DNA of 64,000 nt from Augochlora pura (lineage: Eukaryota; Arthropoda; Insecta; Hymenoptera; Halictidae): contig NC_135778.1 in assembly GCF_028453695.1 (NCBI RefSeq), forward strand, positions 29,377,214 to 29,441,213, given 5' to 3'. How positions within the stretch are numbered: the first letter of the stretch is position 1; each line of letters opens with the position of its first letter. Under the pieces are notes generated by a model, which was not told the origin of the DNA, made no database searches, and saw only the letters and a program-made list of their open reading frames with translations. Positions 35,801-45,362 of this stretch are shown here, piece after piece. Both the position numbers and the translations under genes were made by a program.

Positions 35801-38800
35801 ATAGGACGAACGGGAACCACTCGACAGGATCCAGAGCGAGCCCCGTGATTTCGACCACACGAATAAACCCGCTTCACACCACGTCACACGTTCACTTGTC
35901 CCACCAGCAACCGCAACCGCAACAACCGCCGGTGCAACAGCAACCCCAACCGCAGCCACAACCGCAGCCGCAGCAGCAGCAACAACAACAGCAACAGCAG
36001 CAGCAACCGCATCACCACCAACACCATCACCACCACAACAATCACAACAGCACGCATAACGTCTACGTGGAGAACCACAATTCGAATCACTCGCAGCAAA
36101 ACACTGGCAACCTCGTCGTTGACCTTGAACCGAACCATGACAATAAGAAGCATCGGAACGGGTAAGGACTGGTTCCATTCTACCGCCTCGATTCTTACAC
36201 CTGGACCATTATGCGAGCTTTACGAACCTCTGGAAAAAGTAATTTACACGGTTTGCAAAATTAGAAATTTTTTGGCGACGCCGGCAGACCCGGAGGGTTG
36301 TTCCGGGGGGTTGTCGCAGGGTCGGGGAAGGAGAAAGTGTTCGTATAAATAAATTCGTCTGCAAAAGGAAAAATCGATCCGGGTTAAGTTTAGCGAGCGC
36401 CGGATCCTTTCTATTGCTCGGCTCTTTTCCTCTGTCTCCTTCCCTTCCGTCTTCGTCAGCCTGTTGCTTCGTCCGCTGTTACGCTCACCACTCTACCCCT
36501 TCCGCCCAGCCAGCAGCTCGCCTCCTCCTCCTTCTCCCTTTCCCCTCCCTCCTCTCCTTCGTCTTTCCCGGTCCCTGTTTTCTTGCGGCGCGGAGGCATA
36601 CACGGCGGTGCCGACGAGGCAGAATCTGCTACCCATTCACGCGATGCACGTGTCCAGGGTGAATGGCACGTGCACGGTGCGTCGCTCGCCGTGTCCCGTG
36701 TCGCATCGCCGCGAGAGCTAGCTAGTGACGCGGTTACATGATCATGTTGCAGGGCTGTCTACAGGGTACAGTGCCGCGCAATCGAGATGTCTCTCCGTCC
36801 GTTGATTACTTCAAAAAAATTCGCCGCGGTCACGCGTACTTGTCGTCGCACGAAATTTCAATCCCGGGATCGCACTGTCGATCGAACGACTGCTTTCCGA
36901 CTCCGAATTCAGCGCATATAAATATATATATCTCCATTTTTCTGTGTCACAGGCCTTGCGTAATTCGATCGGGTACCAGGGAAGTGCACAACAAGCTCGA
37001 GAAGAATCGAAGGGCGCACCTGAAGGAGTGCTTCGAGTTACTGAAAAGGCAGCTACCTCAGCAGGATGAGAAGAAGTCTTCGAACCTTTCCATTCTTCAC
37101 GCGGCGATCAGGCATATACAGGTACGTGAGAGCTTCTCGTCTCACCCCTGGCAACAAGGACTCGAAGACCGTTTAAAACCCAAGTCACATCATCTCACTT
37201 CCCAGATATTATCGCATGAAGTTCCAATCACTTCGTATCGGCAGTGTTCCAAGTTGCATCATTTTCTTTCGAGTCTGTACAACTTGTTCTCACGACGTTT
37301 ATCTGATAAATGGGAGGATCCTATATGTTACAGTTCAACCAGTAACTTAAATTCCTTGAAATTGCGTTTTTCCTTCTAGCCGCAGAATTTTTTTTCTTAA
37401 CTTTCAAGCTTGCATCAACTCTCAAGGTTCGTTAGCAACCACGATTTGGTGTACTTGATTTCATGATTTAGATTTGATAAAGTAAGTCGGGACATTTCAG
37501 AAAATGTGTAACATTTAAAGAACGATCCGTCATTATTTATAGACTGATTCTTTGAGATCTAGTCACAGAATAGTTCACACCACAGTACAAAGTCGCGGGA
37601 AAGTATCGCATGGCCGCCCTCTATCCGCGAAGGGGGCAGTCGCGCGGTTCGTATCTTCCATCTCGCGTTTTCTCCCTAAATGCTCGCGCTCGGTCTCCGC
37701 CGGTTCCATTTCTCCAGCTCCGTCTCGTCTTCCGTCTCTCTCCGACCACTATTGTCCACTCGGACCGCCGTCTCGTTCTATTTCCGCGTTTCTCACCTCG
37801 GGCCGTCCTCCTCCGTGCGCGGCTGCGGCGGCGCAAGACGCTCGCCGTCCTCGGTTCGGGTTCGGGCCTGCACCGGCGGCACCATCATGCTGTCTCCGAC
37901 TCTCACGCACGTATTCTTCGCCGTGGTCGAAGCCCGCGTCTACGCTGGGTTCCATGTGACCACGCGGCCATCGGCGTTGCGCCGCACAGCACGTACAGCA
38001 CACACTCTCGCTGTCCGAACTTTTATCGCCCGGCGCCATTGTCGGCGGCTCCGGAGCCGCCGAGACCTCGCGACGCGTGCAAATTTTCTTCTATTACAAT
38101 ATAGGGTGAGGCACCTAATTACCGAAGTCGCAGGGAATACCATCTCGATGGAATAAAATCATTTACATACTCTCTTGGGTCCGCTGCGAGATCTAAAAAA
38201 TTATTAGAAGGTGCTAGGATAGGGTGGCAAGGGAGGACATAAATGATCCGCGGTCTACTTGTTAATTATTATTCATCGACTACTCGGCAACAGTAACCCG
38301 GCAGAATGGTCGTCTTAACTTTGACAACATCTCACCGGCTAAACCTACGTTTAGGATTGCTGGCGCAGTGCTGTTTCCGTTTGGTAAACGAGCGTCCAGA
38401 TTGGCCAGCGAGAAATTTGTCGGAAACGCTCGGCTACGTCGGATACAAAGCCGATAAACCAACGGTCGTGGCTACATTGCGTTCTGCAGGGCAGCATTCG
38501 TTTCAGGCCGGTGATTCAGTGCAGTTTCATAAAGCAAACGATCAGTGCGGCAACTCGTGCCAGATAACGACCGGCCAGATAAGGTAGAAAGAAATGAAAG
38601 CGTTATTTGCAATATCCGCGGCGATACTGCGTGCGAATCCAGCCGGAGGTGGCGGCGACCACGTGCTCCTAAGCCGCGCGTGCGCCTATTCATGTAACGA
38701 CCTTCGTTCTCCTTCCTCGTCGGCCGCTGCTTAGGCGCTGTCTCCCTCCGGTTCGCGCAGGTCTCTCTGCCGGTTGTTATCTACTCCTCGTCTCCCATCC

Positions 38801-41800
38801 CCATTGCAGCTACTCCCTCACCTCCTGACGACCGCTGCTCCGCTCCGCACCGCTCCACGCTGCACTGTCCTCTTCTAACCGTCGCCGGCGCATCGGAGCC
38901 CTCGCGCAGCGTGTTTTTGCTTGTCCCGAGGCAAAAGTCCTCTCCGACTGTTTATGTCGGTGTGCGGCTCTCCGTCCACCTTCTTTCCTCCCTATACTTC
39001 GCCGCCTTGTTCTCCTTTCTCTCTTCCCCCACCCCGCTCCTAATCATCCAGAACCGCGCGGCCGGAGTAGAGGATCGTGTCAGCCATCGGAGCTGTTGAA
39101 CTTGCGAGCGATTCCTGCACATAAGGTGTTTGCGAAATATCGGCTCCAATTCCGGTTCCGTTGCTAACCCTTCGGGACCGTGTCCCAGCTCCAACCCTTC
39201 TTCTTTGCTTCGACTCTATAATTCGTATCGTGCAAGAAACCTTCGAAGGGATACTCACCCCTCCATTCATTTGTGACGGTATCTTGGACGTCGCTTTTCT
39301 AGCTTCTCTTAAGATTGCTTTTCGCAGGGTTTGTTCAGAAATGTTTCAAGCACATTCGCGAATTTTTCTGGCTAATTGACAGTTTTCACGTTACTTTATG
39401 GTAACTATATTATGATAACTATGGATGAAAAACCAGGAAGATTCTTGACGCCTACCGACTATGATCTTGTAATTTATATGAGTTCAGAATTTACAGTTGA
39501 GAATTTTTTAATTGTTCGATGAATATAGTAGTTCATAACGTAGTAATATGGTATAATAATTTCATTGAGATTATCAGCAACTGAAGCGAAAGAAAGGTCT
39601 ATTTCTCCAAAGGTTAGCGCTAGGATACCCTCTTAACAAGCACACTGAATGAGCCTAAACGGAAGTCGTCGAAAGATTCGTACGAACAGCGTGTAACATT
39701 GGTAAAACAATTGTCGAATAAATTCGACGATGGTCGACATTCGAGAAATTTTTAACTGTGACGTAAATCAGCGTACCACGTGCACGGTATCAGTAAAGCT
39801 AGAGCGCCGATGGTCGCGTGAGTTTCTCCGCGAAACATATTCAGCTGAATCTTCGTTGCAGGCTTGTCAGACTTTATCATTTTTATCGCGGCTTATCGCG
39901 TCGAGGACGCGCGGCGAAATTTTCGAAACACTTGCCGTTTGTTGTCACTCTCGATTCGCGAGTGTCCGCGCGAACGCTGGAGCGAGAGAAACGATCGGAC
40001 ACACGGTTTCTGGAACGAGCAATACCATTCCCTCGCGCGTCGTATCCAAAGCAACGGATGCTTCGGAATTCCGGTATCGCGAGGTTTCGAAATTCTCTTA
40101 TCAATTTACGCGGAGACCACGCGAACGCGTGAACCTCAGGCGGAGTCCGCTCGCGGCTCCCGTCGACGGGGCTCTCGGATTATTTAAATTGCACACGTCG
40201 AGAGTTCCGTCCTTGCAGATTTTTGTCGTACGACTTCTTCGAAAGCGCGCGTACATCGGGCCGGGGCTGTTGGCGGCCGCCGTCACGTGCACGTTCCTTC
40301 ACGCGTGTCCGTGCTGACGTCAAACCCGAGCCTTATCGTGTTTCGTTGCGGAGTGGTGTCCTGAATCCGCAGGAGTATCGTGTGACACGGCTCGCGCGGC
40401 ACTGTATTCTTGAAAGTGAAGCGAAAATATTTCCCCCATCGGCTTTCTCTCGCCTTTTCTCACGTGCGGAACAATGAACCTAACTCGATCGCCCGCTGCC
40501 GCACGACCTTCGCGCCGCGCCGCGTTCCTCTTCGTCTTCGCCGTGGCGGACCACCACGTGTGTTTATCATTTATCGCTGAGGCGCGGATCTCTTTTACTT
40601 ACGCAATGGCTGCACAGTTCTCGTGGAAGCCGAGCGAGCAAAAATCTCTCGAGCTTATACGACGGATTATTATTAGGGTGTCCAATAAGTTCCTTCCTTT
40701 TTCTTGATGCGAAATCAGTAGACGATATCTATTGCTTACGGTTGATTTATTGTCTTATATATGAATTGTTCTGATCTATTACCTTCTTCCATCTCTCAGG
40801 AAGCCTCATTATATCTTCTTTCCAAAAGAGACTTGCTTGCAAAATATGAGGTGCGTTCTTATTTCGCTTTCGGATTTCTGATATCGTTATACATGATATC
40901 TGAGATTGTACATAGTGCGAAAAGTACTTATGGGACACCTTAATATTAGGTCGAGTCGTGAATAACTTCCGACGCAGCTGGGTGGAATCTATTGTACCTA
41001 TCTGTCAACTATGGGGGATAAGGGTTGCAAATAGATAAAATGTAAGAAAAGAAGAAAGCCAGTTAAAGGAAACGAGATAAATAGGAATGCAATAAATGTC
41101 TGATAAAAAAATAGAGGTTATTTATTACTCGACCTAATAATTCCGTCGGTGCTTTTGTGTCACAGAAATAGGGTACGGTTATCAGCGTCGGCGAAGGATC
41201 GGGGATTTAGGGTAACGCGTCGTGGCTGGGCGGACGCTTCTTCAACGCTTTGATAACTCTGTTGCAGACGTTGAGGAGGAAGGAACGGGACTGCGAGCAC
41301 GAGATGGAGAGGCTCGCCAGAGAGAAAATCGCTGCCCAGCAAAAGTTACTAGCTTTAAAGAAGGAGCTCACCGCCACGTGGGATCATATTGATTTTAATA
41401 CTCTTCTGCCGGAACAGAGTTCGGCTACTGACGTCACCGCCACCAAAAGTGGTAAATCCAAAATCATTCCGCGCTTCTCGATTATTTCATTAACACATTA
41501 CCGTCTAGTTTGCTAACAGCAGCCGTTTCTCGACGGTTCGCGAAGTGTAATTTAAAATGAAAAATATCTAAATAAAATATATTATATATTTCACTTAATC
41601 GTATGTTAATAAATATTTGCTTCAGTGGCACTATCCTAAATCCATATATATATTATAAATATAATTTTTCAAATCAAAACCGGTGTTCATTTTTTAAACA
41701 AATAAACGGATTTAGGACAGAGCGATTAAAGTAAAAATCGACGAGGTCAACGTTTCGGAAAATTGAAAACGTCGAATTTTTAGAAAACATGGAGGTGGAC

Positions 41801-44800
41801 GTGACGGGGTTGGCCCGCGGAGGCACGAGGTACAGCAGCACCAGCAGCCTCAGCAGCGCAGCCACGGCCAGCTCACCGCAGACGCTGCAGACCTCCAGCA
41901 CCACTCCCAATATTCATAATCAAGTCGCAACCGCGGCCGTTGTCTGTCAGACACAGGGTCTCAACCTTGCGCAAAGTTCTAGGGAAAGTCCGCCGGCAAG
42001 TTCAAGTCCCAGAACGCCAACGCCTAGCATTCCTACCCCGGCACAGGTAAATCCGAAGATCTGTTCGACGAAAAGCCTCCGGCTTGTCTTACTCGGAATG
42101 CTAACACGGCGTTAAAACGACACCTTTTTATGGAACTATCGCGACAAGGTTTTTCGGACGCGTGCATTAGCTCGATGGGTGGCTATCGGCTTGGTAATCC
42201 TGCGTTTGTGGGTTCGAAACCCCGACACAGGTGACAACCAACCATCCAGCCTGTGCATGTAACGGATGTACAATTTTTCTGGCGCAGAAACATTTGAAAT
42301 GAAATCTGCAAGCACTGACCAAGCCGTTTGGGCACAACGTGATTATTAGCGATTGTGTGTGAAACGGTGCAATAGAAATTCACGTCTTTCAATGGCCTTT
42401 CACACGGGGGTTGTGTGCAATGGTTTATGTAAGCGCGCGAACATCATCCTTTTTTTTATTAATGCTAAATGTACCTAGTGTCGGTCAAATAACTCGATTA
42501 ATATTTTTTATTTAAATGGATGCGGCATAATAAATTACTTTACTCAAGCGTATTATTTAATAAAGATTGCGCGAAGTCTAAAAAAATTAAGATGCGCTGC
42601 GAGTTTTGAGATACAGAACTGGAACGCTGTAAAATTGTAGTTTCAAAGAATGGTTTCGTTCCAGGAGAAAGTGACTACATCGCCGACCGGTATAGTGCAG
42701 CAGCCTCACCAGCTTCACCTACCGATCAGCGCGCAGATGCTGAACACGAACCAGGGCCTGGCGACGATCGTGCCGACCCTGCAGCACATCGGACCGAGCC
42801 TGAGGGTGATACCTGGGGACACCAGGCAGCTGCTGGTCGCTCACACCCCGGGCAACAACGAGTCGAGACCGTTGACGCTGGCCGTGCAGAACTCCTCGGA
42901 TCAATCGAGGCCGCTGATCGCCGTGCAATCGAACACTGGAAGCGAGCCAAGGCCTGTGGCGCTGGTCGTTCACTCGTCCACGGCCAACGACAACCGAGTG
43001 ACGTTCGTGCACTCGAATCTGTCCAACAACGATAGGCCGTTGGCCTTAGCCGTGCAGTCCTCCGCCAGCGACGTAAGGCCGGTCACATTCGTCCACTCTA
43101 CGAACGAGGGAAGACCGATAGTCCTCGCTGCGCATTCACCCGCCCTGAACGTGACGAGTGAGTAGGATCCGCCTGTCGACGACGGCGGAGCTCGCTCTTT
43201 AGCGTCCACGCGACGCTAGGGTTGGTCTCAGTCGTCTCACTAGCTCCTTGCTCGATTTATAATATATATAAAACTGTGTCGCAGACGCCCAAACGAGGAT
43301 AAGAGCAGGGGACTCGCAGAACACGCATAAAATGGTGGGCGGCGTGACACTGGTCGGTGGGAACGGGTCGGAGCTGACCCGACTACCGGGAGGCGCTGAA
43401 TTGAACATACTCCCAGCAAACGGTACGTCCGATTTTCAGCGTTCCCTCGTTTGATTTCAAATTCACCCGCCGCCCTACGGCGCGTCCAATAACGTTCTGC
43501 GCGCCCCGTTTCACTATGTGACGTCACCTGTTCGGCAGCCAATAGTAAACAGCATCGTGTGCTCGGTAACATCGCGGTTCCTATTCAAAGCTACGGGACG
43601 GTAACGAGAGAAAGCTGTTGTCACTGTTTCAAGAAACATATTGTATATGTTCTTATGCGCAATTTGGATAGGAATTACTTTAAAAAGGAGAAAATATTTT
43701 ATACCTTTATACATTTGTTCGACAAACAACTTGTCGTTAAAAAATGAAGGAACGTAGTTTATGAAACTATCCATTTGTTCGTGTATTTTATTGAAATGTT
43801 AGTCTGTTTTCTAAACTAATATTAAATCCGTAATTGTTTTCTATGTATTTATTTTGTGGATAATTAATTATTAGGTGTTACTTACTAAATATGCGATACA
43901 AATAAATGCTTGCAATGGTTATAACGATTTTAGAGCCGACGAGGTAGTCAGAGACCTGATGGTTGTGTCGATTAAGGCACTATCTTCGGGTCGAAGGATC
44001 TCTATATCCCTGGTTCAAATCCCCGTTAATAGAGAAAATCGAAATTTAAATGTATATTCTATTGAAAGCATTTAAAACACGCATTGTAAAAAGGCGAGAA
44101 GTGTCTTACTTAAGATTTAGCGCCTCTTTAACACTATGATGCTACAAAAAATGGTCACGCTGTGCAAAAGTGGTCAGGGTTAGGCGGTTTGTTAATAGCC
44201 AGCACAGATTCAGAAGTGACCAACATTTACTTTTAACTATATTTTTGTGTACTGTACACGATTATCTGTTCCACTTTATTATGCTCTGTTTCATAAATCC
44301 CGTACCTTCATTTTTGTACTTTTTACACGATCGTAGCATTAAATACGATTAATTATTGCGACTGTTATCTTTCTGTATGTGTTTTCCGATGCGTAGAAGG
44401 TCAGCGTTTTGTTTACAAACGTGATCGTATCTTCTATCAATACTTTGGATATAGCAATTCGATGGCATTCTAATTCTCATTGGTCTTATGGCAGGGTTGA
44501 CGCTGAGCCACGCGGGCGTGTCGCTACAGACGACGGCGGGGAAGCCAGGGTCGACCACGGTGATGCAGAACGCTCCGTCCACAGAGGGTATCGCCCACAT
44601 CGTCGGCTCGCACACACCGTTATCGGGTCTGACGCCGATCGTTACGCCGATGACCGTGGTCTCCCAAGGAAGTCAGATGACGGCGCACATTATAGCGCCT
44701 TCGAGCCTGGCCGGCAAGATGATCACCACGCCGATCCTAAAGTCGGTCGCGCAGATGCCGATCGTGAACGCTCAGTACATCAACACCACCACCCTGGTGA

Positions 44801-44898
44801 AGCCAGTCGTGGTGGTCAGTTCACCGTCAACCTCCAGTCCGCAGTCGACCACGGCGTCCAGCACGCAGCCCTCGTCGACCACGCACTCGACCGTCTGA
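23890..44898 (+). CDS. Mnt: Mnt, Max-binding bHLH-leucine zipper transcription repressor
   Basis: Nine coding exons: 23890-24040, 28989-29060, 35780-36161, 36953-37121, 41268-41451, 41784-42046, 42665-43157, 43285-43422 and 44495-44898, giving 751 aa with consistent phases. The start ATG at 23890 is the first after an in-frame stop at 23851-23853. It yields MSLETLLEAARFVEQQE, the Sin3-interaction domain typical of Mnt/Mad N-termini. Exon 3 encodes a Gln/Pro/His-rich stretch. Exon 4 holds the bHLH (REVHNKLEKNRRAHLKECFE, ~207-258) with the basic H..E...R reader residues. Exon 5 continues helix 2 into the zipper (KERDCEHEMERLAREKIAAQ). The C-terminal half is Ser/Thr/Pro-rich and includes a seven-fold RP-type repeat in exon 7. 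Role: a heterodimer with Max binds CACGTG and represses Myc targets through Sin3/HDAC. All splice junctions are GT-AG. An alternative first coding exon is listed at 31581-31830. Confidence 0.94.
24041..28988. other. Mnt coding intron 1, GC-rich, no supported exon
   Basis: CpG-rich with many accidental open frames on both strands (25.4-26.2 and 27.5-28.0 kb). None has a recognisable domain, and they have the low-complexity Arg/Pro/Ser composition expected of GC-rich noise. It contains a 15-G run (25694-25708). Hymenopteran-type repeat debris (ACAGGGTGTCC near 24974 and ACAGGGTGTTC near 28253) marks old transposon ends. Large parts of 27.3-28.0 kb could be an additional CpG promoter, but nothing proves it. 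Confidence 0.5.
25694..25708 (+). repeat. 15-bp poly(G) run
   Basis: Uninterrupted G15 after GCC; prone to length error in reads and assembly. Confidence 0.95.
29061..31477. other. Mnt intron sequence upstream of the alternative exon
   Basis: From 29.9 kb the sequence becomes very CpG-rich. Open frames on both strands overlap each other and show no family match. It may hold promoter elements for the exon at 31581. The short inverted repeat GTTCACT...AGTGAAC lies near 29213-29235. Confidence 0.45.
31478..31485 (+). promoter_or_regulatory. Mnt: TATA box (CTATATAG) of a candidate internal Mnt promoter
   Basis: CTATATAG embedded in GC-rich DNA, about 100 bp upstream of the ATG at 31581. A start site about 30 bp downstream would fall near 31510 and give a 5' UTR of about 70 nt. 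Confidence 0.45.
31581..31830 (+). CDS. Mnt: Candidate alternative first coding exon of Mnt (SID-less isoform)
   Basis: The ATG at 31581 opens an 83-codon frame ending at a good donor (CTACTCG then GTGAGC) in phase 1. That is exactly the phase needed to enter the common Mnt exon at 35780. The frame has balanced, non-random composition, including MPAQVVGIIGVVVNDEPRRS and then WMPPPPKKKWIRHYLLG, unlike the Arg/Ser noise around it. Joining it to 35780 would keep the bHLH-Zip but replace the Sin3-interaction domain and the exon-2 peptide. A TATA box lies about 100 bp upstream. An internal coding exon is also possible: an AG at 31556-31557 would accept phase 1 but lacks a good polypyrimidine tract. 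I do not recognise the peptide. It could also be a separate small gene, though there is no stop before the donor. Confidence 0.55.
32318..32410 (+). repeat. ~15-bp minisatellite, six units
   Basis: Six consecutive units of the form GGCCTRTGGTTCCTT or GGTTATGGTTTCTTG, each 14-16 bp and diverged from each other. Confidence 0.75.
34913..35020 (+). repeat. 44-bp tandem repeat carrying GACGYC...GGCGTCATC
   Basis: Units at 34913-34956 and 34957-35000 and a partial unit at 35001-35020. Each begins with GACGYCRGRYGGCGTCATCC. The GACGCC/GGCGTC pair makes each unit start with an inverted repeat containing CRE-like GCGTCA. Confidence 0.7.
35121..35190 (+). repeat. AT-rich ~20-bp repeat
   Basis: About three and a half units of TTTATATTTRCTTRWTATTT. 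Confidence 0.6.
35905..36080 (+). repeat. Mnt: CAG/CAA and CAC trinucleotide tract inside Mnt exon 3
   Basis: Encodes a Gln/Pro block, then about twelve consecutive Gln, then His/Asn-rich sequence. Codons are mixed CAG/CAA with a pure CAG core near 35970-36003, so it may vary in length between individuals. Confidence 0.85.
37122..40670. other. Mnt intron 4, mostly GC-rich, no supported exon
   Basis: This intron splits the bHLH helix 2 from the zipper exon. At 37.55-38.15 and 38.6-39.1 kb it is pyrimidine- and CpG-rich with overlapping frames on several strands but no recognisable protein. A full CRE (TGACGTCA) lies at 40315-40322 in a GC-rich patch that could be another promoter. The right end is occupied by two transposon relics. 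Confidence 0.5.
40671..40944 (-). mobile_element. Internally deleted mariner-like transposon
   Basis: Imperfect terminal inverted repeats: TTAGGGTGTCCAATAAGT at the left, and TTAAGGTGTCCCATAAGT when the right end is read on the minus strand. Between them on the minus strand is a frame ending EDIMRLPERWKKVIDQN, the characteristic C-terminus of mariner transposase. The rest of the transposase, including the catalytic D,D,D region, is missing, so the copy is dead. Length is about 275 bp against ~1.3 kb for an intact element. Confidence 0.8.
40943..41144. mobile_element. ~200-bp MITE with mariner-type inverted repeats
   Basis: Ends read ATTAGGTCGAGTCGTGAATAA and, on the opposite strand, ATTAGGTCGAGTAATAAATAA, matching at about 18 of 21 positions. 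There is no coding capacity. It abuts the mariner relic directly and ends 123 bp before the Mnt zipper exon. Confidence 0.75.
42161..42278 (+). repeat. tRNA-derived SINE-like element
   Basis: An A-box-like TAGCTCGATGGG (42168-42179) and a B box GGTTCGAAACC (42211-42221) are spaced as in a tRNA gene, with a TTTTT run at 42274. A loop resembling anticodon GGT (Thr-like) is visible, but the anticodon stem is broken, so this is not a functional tRNA. It lies in Mnt intron 6. Confidence 0.5.
43486..43543. promoter_or_regulatory. CCAAT-CRE-CCAAT module inside Mnt intron 8
   Basis: CCAAT at 43486-43490, TGACGTCA at 43519-43526 and CCAAT at 43539-43543 repeat the arrangement of the two modules at 21.6 and 22.1 kb. 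This could be an internal promoter or enhancer of Mnt. Confidence 0.4.
43958..44030 (+). repeat. Weak tRNA-like / SINE fragment
   Basis: The B box GGTTCAAATCC is at 44012-44022. A GTGTCGATTAAGG segment upstream has poor A-box fit, with a CTTCG...CGAAG hairpin between them. No proper cloverleaf can be formed. It lies in Mnt intron 8. Confidence 0.35.
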
Positions 44899-45356
44899 CA
44901 GAATCAAAGGAAGCTGAAGTTCCTTTGAGAAATGATCCGACGTCTATCGAACGTCAACGGCGAGTCTCGCGACCGACCGCCGCGTGAGGGAACCACGTGA
45001 TAAAGCGAGACAGAGAGATCGCGGATATGCGATCTGGATCGCGGACCGGTTGTCTACTCTTGATACGGGAGGAAACTTTTCTATTTCTAACTTGCGTTCG
45101 TTCGTGTTTGAAATTCGAGCTCTTCCACAGAGTGAACTAGAGAATCGCCAGAAGATCCCGACGCTGAGGTCTCATGGATACATGGTATACGTGTTAACCC
45201 TCTCCCCGCAGTCGCAGGGTTCGCTTTGACCCAGAGAATACGATAAGTTGCTGTTGTTTTCGAAATAACAAGGGCTAATAAGTCTGCGAAAAAATAAGTC
45301 CCTTAAATTGATTTTAATTTGAATGAACTATCGTAGATGATTTGAAGAACTATCGA

Positions 45357-45362
45357 ATAAAG
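45357..45362 (+). terminator. Proximal poly(A) signal candidate for Mnt
   Basis: AATAAA 458 nt after the Mnt stop codon. Confidence 0.4.

Noticed and set aside
36738..37379. A 213-codon frame containing the bHLH, as an intron-retained Mnt form
   Set aside because: The flanks outside 36953-37121 lose all similarity to bHLH proteins, and strong AG and GT sites define the exon.
39730..40317. A 195-codon open frame in Mnt intron 4
   Set aside because: Overlapping frames of similar length exist in other phases and on the opposite strand. I see no domain, signal or plausible splice partner.
42161..42278. A functional tRNA-Thr gene
   Set aside because: A and B boxes are present, but the anticodon stem does not pair and no acceptor stem is visible.
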